DNA of 64,000 nt from Bacteroidota bacterium (GCA_028876495.1 JAGWRO010000041.1:1-64000), one strand, 5' to 3'; positions 27,180 to 36,030 are shown, numbered from the stretch's first letter. Numbers and translations: made by a program. The notes: generated from the sequence alone by a model not told the origin.

Positions 27180-27938
27180 TTAATCCTCCCTGAAATCTTT
27201 ACCTGTTAAGTTAATAAAAACATCTTCAAGATTAGCCGATTTTGTTTCTTTAGGCCTTTCAAAACCGGAATCCACCAAATCATCTATAAGCCTATCGGGA
27301 CTCTCCAACGCAATGATTTTTCCTTCATCCATGATAGCCACCCGATCGCATAAATATTCTGCTTCATCCATATAATGCGTAGTAATAATGACGGTGGTGC
27401 CTTCCTGCCTGATGCGTTTGATCAGTTCCCATAAGTTGCGGCGCGCCTGTGGATCAAGACCTGTGGTAGGTTCATCCAAAAAAATAATTTTTGGTTTATT
27501 GATCAAAGTGGTGGCGATAGAGAAGCGTTGCTTTTGGCCGCCGCTCATTTCCTTGTATTTGTTTTTTGCTTTGTCCTTCAGGTTTACCATTTCAAGTAAT
27601 TGGTTTGAATCTGCTTTTGTGTTATACAAGCCACAAAAAAGATCAATTAATTCAAGCAAATTCAAGCCAGGGTAAAAGCCTGAGGTTTGTAATTGCACCC
27701 CAATTATTTTTTTTATTTGCGCAGCATCATGATCAAGATCCAAACCATCTACAATTACTTTTCCTGAGGTTTTATCCCTAAGTGTTTCTATAATTTCGAG
27801 CGTGGTTGATTTGCCGGCGCCGTTTGGTCCAAGCAAACCAAATATTTCTCCTTTAAATACATCAAATGAAATTCCTTTGACGGCTTCAAATTTGCCGTAA
27901 TTTTTTTTCAGGTCTTTTACAGAGATTATCGTTTCCAT
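27180..27938 (-). CDS. ABC transporter ATP-binding protein (orphan)
   Basis: 252 aa ABC-2-type ATPase. Walker A GPNGAGKST at 37-45, signature MSGGQKQR at 131-138, Walker B IIFLDEPTTG at 151-160, H-loop in IITTHYMDE. The C-terminus (NLEDVFINLTGKDF) is typical of ATPases that pair with ABC-2 permeases for drug, lipid or export functions. No permease gene is adjacent on either side, so it must pair with a permease elsewhere or act alone. An inverted repeat just upstream (27976-27998) may be its operator. Confidence 0.92.
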   Translation of the reverse strand: METIISVKDLKKNYGKFEAVKGISFDVFKGEIFGLLGPNGAGKSTTLEIIETLRDKTSGKVIVDGLDLDHDAAQIKKIIGVQLQTSGFYPGLNLLELIDLFCGLYNTKADSNQLLEMVNLKDKAKNKYKEMSGGQKQRFSIATTLINKPKIIFLDEPTTGLDPQARRNLWELIKRIRQEGTTVIITTHYMDEAEYLCDRVAIMDEGKIIALESPDRLIDDLVDSGFERPKETKSANLEDVFINLTGKDFRED

Positions 27939-27975
27939 CTTTTTTATTTCACTTATTTTTTAAATACATTAATCT

Positions 27976-27998
27976 TTTATCACTTTTTGAGTGATAAA
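27976..27998. promoter_or_regulatory. 9-bp inverted repeat upstream of the ABC ATPase gene
   Basis: TTTATCACT, 5-nt spacer, AGTGATAAA, a perfect dyad 38 bp before the start codon. Its place in the promoter region and lack of a following T run favour an operator over a terminator. No regulator gene is next to it. Confidence 0.4.
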
Positions 27999-28320
27999 TA
28001 CTCCTTTTATTCTTTCACCATTTTAAACTTTATTGAAAAAGAGGTACGGTTCATGTAATTATTTTCAGTGGACAAAAGTAGGGCAATTAATTTTCATTTT
28101 ACTTCTGCCCCAGTTGCGTTTCTATAATTAAAACTCTCTGTTACTAATGGAAACCCACCTTCTATAGTAAACAAACAAATAACCTCAATTTTTGTTTTAA
28201 CTAAAAATCAACGCTTCGTATTTTCACTATTTAAAAGATCGTAATAATATCATCAGGACATATCGTTGAATTACGATACTTACAGTAAATATATATTCAA
28301 AAAAAAGAGCAATGTCTCTA
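27999..28320. other. Intergenic region, nothing recognised
   Basis: AT-rich sequence between the operator-like dyad and the small plus-strand unit. No frame over ~25 codons with a credible start, and no strong hairpin. Confidence 0.5.
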
Positions 28321-28351
28321 TTGTGTGATGTGCACACCATCTATATCTTTG
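28321..28351 (+). promoter_or_regulatory. Bacteroidota-type promoter of a small plus-strand gene
   Basis: TTG at 28321-28323, 20-bp spacer, TATCTTTG at 28344-28351. The second box matches TAnnTTTG exactly. Start of transcription expected near 28358, about 10 nt before the ATG of the 39-codon ORF. Confidence 0.6.
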
Positions 28352-28367
28352 TTCCAGAAGTTGATTG

Positions 28368-28487
28368 ATGTTCAACAACATTAATCAAAATCCAAATCCA
28401 TTGAAAACGAATGTTCCTTTAATCCAGGAAAAACCAAAAAAAGTCCGATATCAGTCAACTTCTACTTTTTTTGAATTCAATGCCTAA
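28368..28487 (+). CDS. Small protein, 39 aa, function unknown
   Basis: ATG...TAA encoding a polar peptide: Asn/Pro-rich head (MFNNINQNPNPLK), a basic middle (EKPKKVRYQ) and a Ser/Thr/Phe tail (STSTFFEF). No membrane segment or signal peptide. Support for a real gene is its setting: a well-formed promoter 17 bp upstream and a strong terminator 88 bp downstream, with no other gene on this strand in the 850-bp gap. Alternatively the transcript is an sRNA and the frame is incidental. No homologue is recognised. Confidence 0.5.
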   Translation: MFNNINQNPNPLKTNVPLIQEKPKKVRYQSTSTFFEFNA

Positions 28488-28574
28488 GAAAAATATATTA
28501 TCCCAATGAAAACCAGGCCGAAAGGTTTGACCAGATTTCTTCCTGCTTAAACAAACCCCCAGGAATAAATTACT

Positions 28575-28608
28575 AAAGGCTTCTCCATAAATTTGGTGAA
28601 GCCTTTTT
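28575..28608 (+). terminator. Rho-independent terminator of the small plus-strand unit
   Basis: AAAGGCTTC pairs with GAAGCCTTT across a 14-nt loop, followed by further T. It faces the plus strand, where the only possible gene upstream is the 39-codon ORF. Confidence 0.8.
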
Positions 28609-28787
28609 GTTTTAACTAATTTATGGTTCCTTAGTAATCATAACATTTATGAAGCCACATTAATTTTAGCTTTTCTTCAGTTCAACAAAAACCAGAGAGT
28701 ACCAAAAAATTAGAAGAGATAACGTTTAGAAATTAAACTTTAAGAAAGAAAATCAAAAACAAGTACCGATTACAGAAAGAAATTTGT

Positions 28788-30125
28788 TTACTTGTAATCC
28801 AAAGCGGGCTTTTCATTTTTAGTAAAATAAATAATGCCGATAATTCCTGTAATCACCAATGCCGCTGAAATTAATTCTGCCTGTGTTGGATGAATTCCGA
28901 AAATAGAATAAGTAGTGTTGACACGAATTGTTTCTACCAAAAATCTTTCAACACCATTCATGATCAGATAAATGCAAAAGAGCACACCGGGTACCTTGAT
29001 CTTTTTTCGGATAGCCCATAAACTGAAAAACAAAATGAAGCAGGCTACAATTTCGTAGAGGGATGTAGGAAATACGGGAAGGGGCAAGGCGCGGCAATAT
29101 TTTCCGTTACAATCAGGCAATAAAATTCCATCTTCATTTACATTGTGTGGAAAGGTAAAAGCAAACATCCATGCAGGCAACCACTTTGGCCCTCTGAAAC
29201 TTTTATGTGGAACTTTATCAAGGGAAGTTTCAATACGATCGGTAACCATGGTAGTTGTGCCATTAGGATCTGTAACTGTACCAGCTAAAAAGTAAGTAGA
29301 ATATTGTTTCAGCTTTTGTTGAAATTCGTCAGAAGTTGCCGGAACCACATGCCCCGGAACATCTGAAACATAAGCGCTGTTAAAAATGCCCCAATCACCG
29401 TCACCTGCAGATTGGCAACCCATGCGCCCGATAGCATACGCAATCATTAAAACCGGAGCGGCTGCATCAATCAAATGAAGTATACCAATCCCCTTTTTTC
29501 TTGCATAAATTAAAATGGCAACTGTGGCAAAAATAAGTCCGCCGTAAAATGTAAGTCCGCTTGGTGCAATTAAATTAGCAATCGGATCAGCAATAAACCT
29601 GTCCCAATTCTCAAGGTTGTCAAAAATTTTAGCGCCAATGATTCCAAAAATTAAAGCAAATATTACAATATCTCCTACCCTATCATGTGGCCATATCCTG
29701 ATGGTTCGTTTCTCAGGTTGGGGAAGTTTTTGTTTTTCTTTTTCCTTGTATTTTAAATAGATGAGTGCAGCAGCAATTATAAGTCCGCCAAGCCAACTTC
29801 CCTCTGATGAAAAAATATATTGCTGCAAATCGATACCGGCGTGGCGGCTTGCCATAAAAGCGCCTATGAGTTTATAACCAAATAAAAACCCTACAAGCCC
29901 GTTTATAAATAATTCAAGTAAAGAAGCAGGTTTTCCGGTGGTGATAGTTTCTTCGCGCGGTAATAAAAGTCCTTGTTTTTCTTTTCTTTTTAATTCTTTA
30001 GTCAGAATATAGGCAGAAACAATAAAGGCTATGGCTACAAAAATGCCGAAAGTGTAAAAGATTTTAAAAGCATTGATTTCCCACCCAAACCAGTCCTTAA
30101 ATACAAAATATAAATTCGGATACAT
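28788..30125 (-). CDS. lgt: Prolipoprotein diacylglyceryl transferase
   Basis: Inner-membrane enzyme that adds diacylglycerol to the lipobox cysteine, the first step of lipoprotein maturation; several lipoproteins are encoded in this window. The Lgt signature region is GRMGCQSAGDGDWG at 233-246, and about seven hydrophobic segments are visible. At 445 aa it is longer than enterobacterial Lgt (about 290), with extra loops at about 45-70 and 250-310, as is common in this family of Bacteroidota. The C-terminal membrane helices include FPTSLYEI and NGVERFLVE. Confidence 0.95.
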   Translation of the reverse strand: MYPNLYFVFKDWFGWEINAFKIFYTFGIFVAIAFIVSAYILTKELKRKEKQGLLLPREETITTGKPASLLELFINGLVGFLFGYKLIGAFMASRHAGIDLQQYIFSSEGSWLGGLIIAAALIYLKYKEKEKQKLPQPEKRTIRIWPHDRVGDIVIFALIFGIIGAKIFDNLENWDRFIADPIANLIAPSGLTFYGGLIFATVAILIYARKKGIGILHLIDAAAPVLMIAYAIGRMGCQSAGDGDWGIFNSAYVSDVPGHVVPATSDEFQQKLKQYSTYFLAGTVTDPNGTTTMVTDRIETSLDKVPHKSFRGPKWLPAWMFAFTFPHNVNEDGILLPDCNGKYCRALPLPVFPTSLYEIVACFILFFSLWAIRKKIKVPGVLFCIYLIMNGVERFLVETIRVNTTYSIFGIHPTQAELISAALVITGIIGIIYFTKNEKPALDYK

Positions 30126-30186
30126 GTTTACTTTTTAGTTTCGGAAAAACTTTTTACGATCTTTTACAAGTGATATTTTTAAAAAT

Positions 30187-30215
30187 AAAAACCTCCAAAT
30201 GTACTGAAGGTTTTT
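30187..30215 (-). terminator. Terminator after the bacilliredoxin gene
   Basis: AAAAACCT / AGGTTTTT arms around a 13-nt loop; T-rich on the minus strand, 11 bp after the stop codon. Confidence 0.7.
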
Positions 30216-30225
30216 ATTTTATTAA

Positions 30226-30639
30226 TTAGCAATAAGCTTCAAATGCGGCGGCAAGATTATTAGCGATCATTGGTGCAGACGCGCCTTCTATATTATGCCT
30301 TTCTAAAAAATGAACCAATTTACCATCTTTAAACAGAGCTACTGATGGAGAGGAAGGAGGATAAGGAAGCAAGTGTTCGCGCACTTTGTTTACGGCATCA
30401 AAATCAAAACCTGCAAATACGGTAGCAAGATGATCTGGTTTTTTGTCAGCGTTTTTAAGGGAAAGTAAAATGCCAGGACGTGCACTGCCTGCTGCACATC
30501 CGCAAACGGAATTGACTACAACAAGTGTAGTTCCTTCCTGATTGATGGCCTGCTCTACCTGGTCGGCTGTTACCAAATCTTCAAAACCATTTTGTGTTAA
30601 TTCCCCTTTCATGGGAATTACTATTTCTGCTGGATACAT
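30226..30639 (-). CDS. BrxA/BrxB-family bacilliredoxin
   Basis: 137 aa from ATG 30639 (MYPAEIVIPMKGEL), the usual family N-terminus; a longer frame to 30669 adds ten residues. The thioredoxin-like fold carries the CGC motif (Cys46-Gly-Cys48, in SVCGCAAG), the active site of bacilliredoxins, which strip bacillithiol from oxidised proteins. Together with the BstA-like DinB protein it hints that this organism uses bacillithiol, though synthesis genes are not in the window. A TAAATTTG box lies 40 bp upstream. Confidence 0.9.
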   Translation of the reverse strand: MYPAEIVIPMKGELTQNGFEDLVTADQVEQAINQEGTTLVVVNSVCGCAAGSARPGILLSLKNADKKPDHLATVFAGFDFDAVNKVREHLLPYPPSSPSVALFKDGKLVHFLERHNIEGASAPMIANNLAAAFEAYC

Positions 30640-30854
30640 ATCTTTTAAATTTAAAATTTTAGAGTGCAAATTTACAATACTTAAATCTTTTATGAATCAT
30701 TGATTTTCATAAAGATTTGGAAAAAATGACAGACACTTTTCTTTTCATAAGACTTTTTGTCTTAATATATTCTCAAAATTGCAGAAAAAATCCATTGGTA
30801 TTTTTTTTGATCATTCGAAGGAAAATTAATAAACAAACTTTAAAAAATAAAATT

Positions 30855-31280
30855 ATGACAACCTTAAAATTCAATCAGCCAACCTTGAAAACTTTAGATA
30901 GTTTTCTTGATAACTTATTAAGCGATTTGCCGGTAGCTAACACCAACGGCATGAATACTCCAGCGGTAAATATTTGCGAAACCAACGACAATTATGAGTT
31001 GGAATTCAATGCCCCAGGCAGAAAAAAAGAAGATTTCAAAATTACTGTTGATAAAAATATTCTAACAGTTTCTTTTGAAAAGAAGGAAGAACAAGCCGAA
31101 GAAAAAAGACAATTTATCAAAAGGGAATTCAGCACCCAATCTTTCAAAAGGTCATTTACCCTTGATGAAAAAATAAATGCTGATGCGATCAACGCAAAAT
31201 ATGAAAATGGAATTCTGTACCTCACTCTTCCTAAAAAAGAAGAAGTAAAAGTGATGCCCAAGGAAATTGTAATAAGCTAA
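30855..31280 (+). CDS. Hsp20-family small heat shock protein
   Basis: 141 aa alpha-crystallin chaperone that holds unfolding proteins. Start at ATG 30855 (MTTLKFNQP); an upstream extension to 30717 is non-conserved. The crystallin domain runs about 35-130 (NICETNDNYELEFNAPG through KYENGILYLTLPKKE). A C-terminal tail KEIVIS carries the I-x-I/V oligomerisation motif (IVI). A second paralogue is at 38538. Followed by a strong terminator. Confidence 0.93.
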   Translation: MTTLKFNQPTLKTLDSFLDNLLSDLPVANTNGMNTPAVNICETNDNYELEFNAPGRKKEDFKITVDKNILTVSFEKKEEQAEEKRQFIKREFSTQSFKRSFTLDEKINADAINAKYENGILYLTLPKKEEVKVMPKEIVIS

Positions 31281-31307
31281 TTTGAGTGGAAAATGTAGAT
31301 TAAAAAG

Positions 31308-31334
31308 CCTCCTCATTTTTTGAGGAGGTTTTTT
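31308..31334 (+). terminator. Terminator of the first hsp20 gene
   Basis: CCTCCTCA / TGAGGAGG with a 5-nt T loop and a six-T tail. Confidence 0.85.
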
Positions 31335-31398
31335 GTTTATAAAAATTAGCATTTGGAGTGAATAAACAAAAAACCGGTATTTCTATTTGATAAAATTT

Positions 31399-32796
31399 CT
31401 ATTTATAACCGAGTATCTTCAGCATGCTTTGAGCGCTTTGTTCCTTGGCATAAACCCAGTCCACCAGTTTCCCGTTCTTATCATAATCAAGCACAATATA
31501 TTTTGGAGAAGGAATAAGACAATGTTTTATTCCGCCATATCCGCTTATCTGGTCCTGGTAAGCGCCGGTATGAAAAAAGCCAACATACAACGGTTCGCCT
31601 TCGCCCACTTTTGGTAAAAAAACTTCGTTGATATGTTCTTCAGAGTCGTAATAATCGTGACTATCACAGGTAATGCCTCCAAGAGTTACCCTTTGATATT
31701 CGTTATCCCATTTATTAATGGGAAGCATCAAAAATTTTTCACCAATGCCCCAGGTATCAGGCAGAGTAGTAATAAAAGATGAATCGATCATATACCAGGT
31801 TTCGCGGTCGTTTTGCCTTTTATCACCTATTACACTGTAGATATGCGCCATGCTTTCTCCTACGGTAAAACTGCCAAATTCAGTAAAAATATTGGGCATC
31901 GGCACTTTGCTTTTTTTACAACCTGCTTTTATGTTTCTTACAATTTCGTTGATCATGAATTGGTAATCGTAATCAAACCCTAAAGAATGTTTGATAGGAA
32001 ACCCGCCGCCAATATTAATAGAATCCAGTTCAGGGCAAATTTTTTTTAACTGGCAATAAAGATTGATCACCTTATTCAATTCGCTCCAGTAATATATGTC
32101 ATCTTTAATTCCCTTGTTCAAAAAGATATGAAGCATTTTTAACTGGAACTTGTCTTCATTTCCTTCAATTTCATCCACATAAAATTCAAGAATATCTTTT
32201 GCACGTATGCCTAACCGTGAGGTATAAAACGGAAAGGTAGGCTCTTCTTCTGCGGCCACGCGAATACCAATATTAAAAGGAACTTTTACTGATTTACGGT
32301 AAGCTTTTAATTCCTCTTTATTATCAAGAACAGGAATCACATTTTTGAAACCTGAATTTATTAACCGTGCAATACGGCTTGTGTAAGATTTTTGTTTAAA
32401 ACCGTTGCAGATGATAAATGTATCTTTTGTAATTTTTTTTCTTTCATACAATTTTTGAATGATCTCAATATCGTATGCATAGGAAGTTTCAAGGTGTATA
32501 TCGTGTTTTAATGCTTCTTCAACTATGAAAGAAAAGTGTGAACTTTTGGTACAATAACAATAGTTGTATTTACCCTCGTACTTGTGTTTTTTAATGGCAT
32601 TGGCAAACATTTTTTTTGCCTTATTGATCTGCATTCCTATTTTAGGGAGATAAGTAAATTTTAGAGGCGTTCCATATTTATCAATCAAAGCTTTTACATT
32701 CACATCATTGTATTCCAGGTAACCATCCTTTAAGTCGAATCCTTCCTGGGGAAAATTAAACGTCTGATCTACCAGGTCCTTATAGCTATTAGTCAT
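31399..32796 (-). CDS. speA: Arginine decarboxylase (fold type III PLP, short SpeA-like form)
   Basis: 465 aa decarboxylase of the alanine-racemase fold. The PLP lysine is Lys84 (YCTKSSHF), and the phosphate-binding glycine loop INIGGGFP is at about 262-269; ITCDSHDYYD near the C-terminus matches the CDS-type catalytic cysteine segment of this family. It makes agmatine for polyamine synthesis. Bacteroidota use this ~465-aa form rather than the ~650-aa biosynthetic SpeA; an ornithine/lysine decarboxylase role is less likely. A minus-10-like TACATTTG is ~40 bp upstream. Confidence 0.88.
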   Translation of the reverse strand: MTNSYKDLVDQTFNFPQEGFDLKDGYLEYNDVNVKALIDKYGTPLKFTYLPKIGMQINKAKKMFANAIKKHKYEGKYNYCYCTKSSHFSFIVEEALKHDIHLETSYAYDIEIIQKLYERKKITKDTFIICNGFKQKSYTSRIARLINSGFKNVIPVLDNKEELKAYRKSVKVPFNIGIRVAAEEEPTFPFYTSRLGIRAKDILEFYVDEIEGNEDKFQLKMLHIFLNKGIKDDIYYWSELNKVINLYCQLKKICPELDSINIGGGFPIKHSLGFDYDYQFMINEIVRNIKAGCKKSKVPMPNIFTEFGSFTVGESMAHIYSVIGDKRQNDRETWYMIDSSFITTLPDTWGIGEKFLMLPINKWDNEYQRVTLGGITCDSHDYYDSEEHINEVFLPKVGEGEPLYVGFFHTGAYQDQISGYGGIKHCLIPSPKYIVLDYDKNGKLVDWVYAKEQSAQSMLKILGYK

Positions 32797-32863
32797 TCAA
32801 AACTTTTAAGATTTTAAAAAATATGTACAAATGTAATTGAATGATTAATTAATGAAATAAAAA

Positions 32864-32891
32864 AAACCGTCCCCATAATTAAGGACGGTTT
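32864..32891 (-). terminator. Terminator of the rpmI-rplT transcript
   Basis: AAACCGTCC / GGACGGTTT arms with an eight-T run on the minus strand, 22 bp after rplT. Confidence 0.88.
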
Positions 32892-32912
32892 CAGAAATAT
32901 GAAATTGAAAAA

Positions 32913-33257
32913 TTATTTTACAGATAATATAAGATTCTTAAAGCTTTCCGGTTCGTTCATTGCCATATCAGCAAGAACTTTCCTGTTAAGATCAATATTT
33001 TTTTCGTTTAATTTATGGATAAACTGGCTGTAAGTCATTCCTTCTGCTCTTACGGCAGCATTGATACGTGCGATCCATAAGGCGCGGTATTCACGCTTTT
33101 TAAGCTTGCGGCCTACATAACTATAAGTAAGGCCCTTTTCCATTACATTCTTAGCAACGGTATAAACGTTTTTCCTTTTACCGTAATAGCCTTTAGCGGC
33201 TTTAAGAACTCTTTTTCTTCTTGCCCTTGATGCTACTGCATTTGATGAACGTGGCAT
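32913..33257 (-). CDS. rplT: 50S ribosomal protein L20
   Basis: 114 aa, the basic RNA-binding head ([26 protein letters not shown]) and [17 protein letters not shown] segment are unmistakable. Binds 23S rRNA early in 50S assembly. Downstream of rpmI by 56 bp, ended by a terminator. Confidence 0.98.
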   Translation of the reverse strand: MPRSSNAVASRARRKRVLKAAKGYYGKRKNVYTVAKNVMEKGLTYSYVGRKLKKREYRALWIARINAAVRAEGMTYSQFIHKLNEKNIDLNRKVLADMAMNEPESFKNLILSVK

Positions 33258-33313
33258 AATTTAATATTTTTAATTTTTTGAAATTGTTTATCGTTTTTTT
33301 CTTTCAATGGAGC

Positions 33314-33511
33314 TTACTTCATCCGAAGCAAACGCATTACAAAAGGCCTGTTGGCATCGCTTACGCTTCCTTTTTTGCGTAAAGCGCGTTTACGTTTAGT
33401 AGATTTTTTAGTAAGAATGTGACGTTTGTAAGCTTTTTGATAAGTAATTTCACCTGTACCGGTTACTTTAAAGCGCTTTTTCGCGCTGGAGTTGGTTTTA
33501 ACCTTTGGCAT
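33314..33511 (-). CDS. rpmI: 50S ribosomal protein L35
   Basis: 65 aa with the typical [20 protein letters not shown] start and the [16 protein letters not shown] body. Normally preceded by infC; here the upstream gene is an oxidoreductase and rpmI has its own predicted promoter and a ~120-nt leader containing a GC-rich hairpin. Confidence 0.98.
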   Translation of the reverse strand: MPKVKTNSSAKKRFKVTGTGEITYQKAYKRHILTKKSTKRKRALRKKGSVSDANRPFVMRLLRMK

Positions 33512-33546
33512 TTTAAAATATTTTACTTTTACACCCTCGCCGGCGC

Positions 33547-33562
33547 CCCGAACAGACGGGAA
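33547..33562. repeat. GC-rich palindromic core (copy 1) in the rpmI leader
   Basis: On the minus strand TTCCCGTCTGTTCGGG, a CCCG/CGGG hairpin. The near-identical TTCCCGTCCATTCGGG at 57209-57224 (plus strand) is inside the RsmB-like gene. GC content is well above the surroundings. Confidence 0.55.
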
Positions 33563-33636
33563 CTTATGGAGCCATGTGGGTAATATGTTTTATAAGAAAT
33601 CCGCTTTAGCCAAAACACAAAATGCTAAAAGGGCTG

Positions 33637-33670
33637 CAAAAGTAATAAAAAGTTTGATGATAAACACAAA
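33637..33670 (-). promoter_or_regulatory. Predicted rpmI-rplT promoter
   Basis: Minus strand TTTG (33670-33667), 22-bp spacer, TACTTTTG (33644-33637). The second box fits TAnnTTTG. Transcription would begin near 33630. Confidence 0.4.
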
Positions 33671-33787
33671 ATTTTGGCGGGAACTTCTGTTCAAAATGCT
33701 TATGTTTCTAATTCCGGCTTTTCTTTTTCCAAAAAAAAGTCAATTGCAAATTTAATCTGGCAGTTAACGAACCGGAAATATACGATT

Positions 33788-34735
33788 CTATCTGATCTTC
33801 ACAATAACTTTTCCATCTGTTCCATGCGTTTCAATCGCTTTATGCGCTTCAACAATATCATCAAGGACAAAAATCTTATCAATTTTTACCACTAACTTTT
33901 TTTCTTCCAGTAAACCAGCAATTATGCTCATTTCCTCTCCGCCAGGATGCATCATCGGCCAAATCAGTTCAACATTGAATTGCCTTGCAAGTTCAATCGC
34001 TTTAGGATCATTTTTGGTCGAAGAAGGAAGACAAACTACTCTCCCACCCTTTTTTACGCAGGAAAAAGAACGATACAAAATTTCTCCACCCATCGCATCC
34101 AATGCAGCATCTCCGTTTTTAAAAACCTTCTCAAATTTTTCTTTTTTGTAATTAATAAACAGATCAATACCGATCGATCTTAAAAAGTCTTCATTTTTTC
34201 CTGAAGCGGTACCGGCGACAAAAGCGCCATTCAATTTAGCAAACTGAACCGCCAAATGACCAACGCCACCTGCGGCAGCCTGTATCAATATTCTTTGTCC
34301 TTCAGAAACTTTCAAATGCTCATGGATCGCCTGGTAAGCCGTAAGCCCGGCCAACGGAACTGCAGCAGCTTCCTCAAAAGAAACATTTGCGGGTTTTTTT
34401 GTAATTAATTTCGGATCAGCAACTGCAAACTCAGCATAGGTTTTTCCCAAGCCCGGAAAGCCAATGCACCCAAATACTTCATCACCGGTTTTAAATTCTG
34501 AAACATTTTTACCAACGCTCTCTATCGTTCCACTTACATCCCAGCCAAGAATTGCAGACAATTGAAGATTTTTCGACATGCCACTGGTACCTGCTCTTAC
34601 TTTGGTATCAACAGGATTTATTCCGGCAAATTTTATTTTGATTAAAACTTCGTCGTCGTTCGGGACAGGTTTTTCGATTTCTGTTATTTCCAAAACTTCA
34701 GGAGGACCAAAATGGTTGATTATTGCTGCTTTCAT
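33788..34735 (-). CDS. NADPH:quinone oxidoreductase-like zinc-type alcohol dehydrogenase superfamily protein
   Basis: 315 aa MDR superfamily reductase. The NADPH-binding turn AAAGGVGHLAVQFAKLNG is at about 148-165 and PLAGLTAYQAI precedes it; the structural-zinc cysteine cluster of true alcohol dehydrogenases is absent, as in quinone reductases. Starts with an ATGA overlap on the NDH-2 stop, so the two redox genes are translationally coupled. Substrate unknown. Confidence 0.88.
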   Translation of the reverse strand: MKAAIINHFGPPEVLEITEIEKPVPNDDEVLIKIKFAGINPVDTKVRAGTSGMSKNLQLSAILGWDVSGTIESVGKNVSEFKTGDEVFGCIGFPGLGKTYAEFAVADPKLITKKPANVSFEEAAAVPLAGLTAYQAIHEHLKVSEGQRILIQAAAGGVGHLAVQFAKLNGAFVAGTASGKNEDFLRSIGIDLFINYKKEKFEKVFKNGDAALDAMGGEILYRSFSCVKKGGRVVCLPSSTKNDPKAIELARQFNVELIWPMMHPGGEEMSIIAGLLEEKKLVVKIDKIFVLDDIVEAHKAIETHGTDGKVIVKIR

Positions 34736-36030
34736 TGAACGGTATCATTTTGAATTTCTAATACTTCTTCTTTTTTGGGGCGGATAATTAAACGCAACGT
34801 CGGGTTGTTGGTAATGAAAGACCAGAACCAGCTAAATGCAAGTTTGACTTTATTTCTGAAACCTACCAACGGTATTATATGAACGAAAAGCCAGATGAGC
34901 CATGCAAAAAATCCGGTGAAGGAAACTTTAGGAAGATCTGCAACAGCTTCATATTTCGAAATAATTGCCATACTTCCTTTGTTGTTATAATTGAAAGGTT
35001 TCAGTTGTTCATCCGTTTCCATTCTTTTTAAGTTCTCTCCCAGCAACGTTCCCTGCTGAATGGCAACCTGCGCCAATTGTGGATGCCCATTAGGATAGTT
35101 TTTATCGGAGGTTTGCAAACATAAATCGCCGATGGCAAAAATGTTTGACAAATCTTTTACTTTATTAAATTCATCCACCAAAATTCTTCTTCCGTGCCCT
35201 AATTGTTCAGGCAAAATCCCCGGTACTGCACGGGCTACCACTCCTGAAGTCCAGATTAATGAATTAGTAGGAATGGTATTTCCGTTTCCCAACACCACAT
35301 TTCCATCCGCATAGTCTTTTACCAAGGTATTCAGTTGGATTTGCACACCCAGATCACTCAGCACTTTGAACGCCTCCTCCTGCGCTTTTTTACTCATCGG
35401 CCCCAACAGATGCGGTGATGCATCAATCAAATGTATTCGTGAATTGCCACGTTTTATTTCAGGATATTCTTTTCGTACGACGGTTAGTCCCATTTCCGCA
35501 AGCATTCCCGCAAGTTCCACACCGGAAGGCCCACCGCCCGCAATCACGATATTTAAATTTCTTTCTTTTTCTTCCGGATCATCAGTAATGGTTGCCTTTT
35601 CCATATTAAGTAACATGTGATTCCTCAGATTGATCGCATCTTCAATCGATTTCATGGGCAAGGCATTTCGCTTTATATTCTCATTTCCAAAAAAATTGGT
35701 TTCAGTTCCGATGCCAAGAACGAGATAATCATAATCAAGAATTCCGGTAGTAGTTTCAATGGTATTTTCTGAAGGATTTACCTTTTTTAAAGCGCCATAG
35801 TGAAAACGCATATTATTTTTTCCCTCAAACATTCTGCGAAAAGGGTAGCTAATGTTAGAAGGTTCAATAAATGCAGTGGCAACCTGGTAAAGCAATGGAG
35901 GAAAAAAATGATAGTTATCAACATCCACCATTGTAACCTCAAAGCGCGAATCTTTCCATATTTTTTTTATCAAATTGATTCCACCAAAACCCCCACCTGC
36001 TACCACAACTTTTTTCTTTGTATGCACCAT
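34732..36030 (-). CDS. ndh: Type II NADH:quinone dehydrogenase (NDH-2)
   Basis: 432 aa flavoprotein. N-terminal FAD loop VVAGGGFGGINL (9-20) and the second dinucleotide loop IVIAGGGPSGVEL at about 163-175; NIFAIGDLC near residue 300 is the conserved FAD contact. The C-terminal part has amphipathic/hydrophobic stretches (GFFAWLIWLFVHIIPLVG) for membrane association. Oxidises NADH and reduces menaquinone without pumping protons. Overlaps the downstream quinone reductase gene by 4 nt. Confidence 0.92.
   Translation of the reverse strand: MVHTKKKVVVAGGGFGGINLIKKIWKDSRFEVTMVDVDNYHFFPPLLYQVATAFIEPSNISYPFRRMFEGKNNMRFHYGALKKVNPSENTIETTTGILDYDYLVLGIGTETNFFGNENIKRNALPMKSIEDAINLRNHMLLNMEKATITDDPEEKERNLNIVIAGGGPSGVELAGMLAEMGLTVVRKEYPEIKRGNSRIHLIDASPHLLGPMSKKAQEEAFKVLSDLGVQIQLNTLVKDYADGNVVLGNGNTIPTNSLIWTSGVVARAVPGILPEQLGHGRRILVDEFNKVKDLSNIFAIGDLCLQTSDKNYPNGHPQLAQVAIQQGTLLGENLKRMETDEQLKPFNYNNKGSMAIISKYEAVADLPKVSFTGFFAWLIWLFVHIIPLVGFRNKVKLAFSWFWSFITNNPTLRLIIRPKKEEVLEIQNDTVQ

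Noticed and set aside
30717-30854. N-terminal extension of the first Hsp20
   Set aside because: Forty-six residues without similarity to small heat shock proteins; the ATG at 30855 fits the family.
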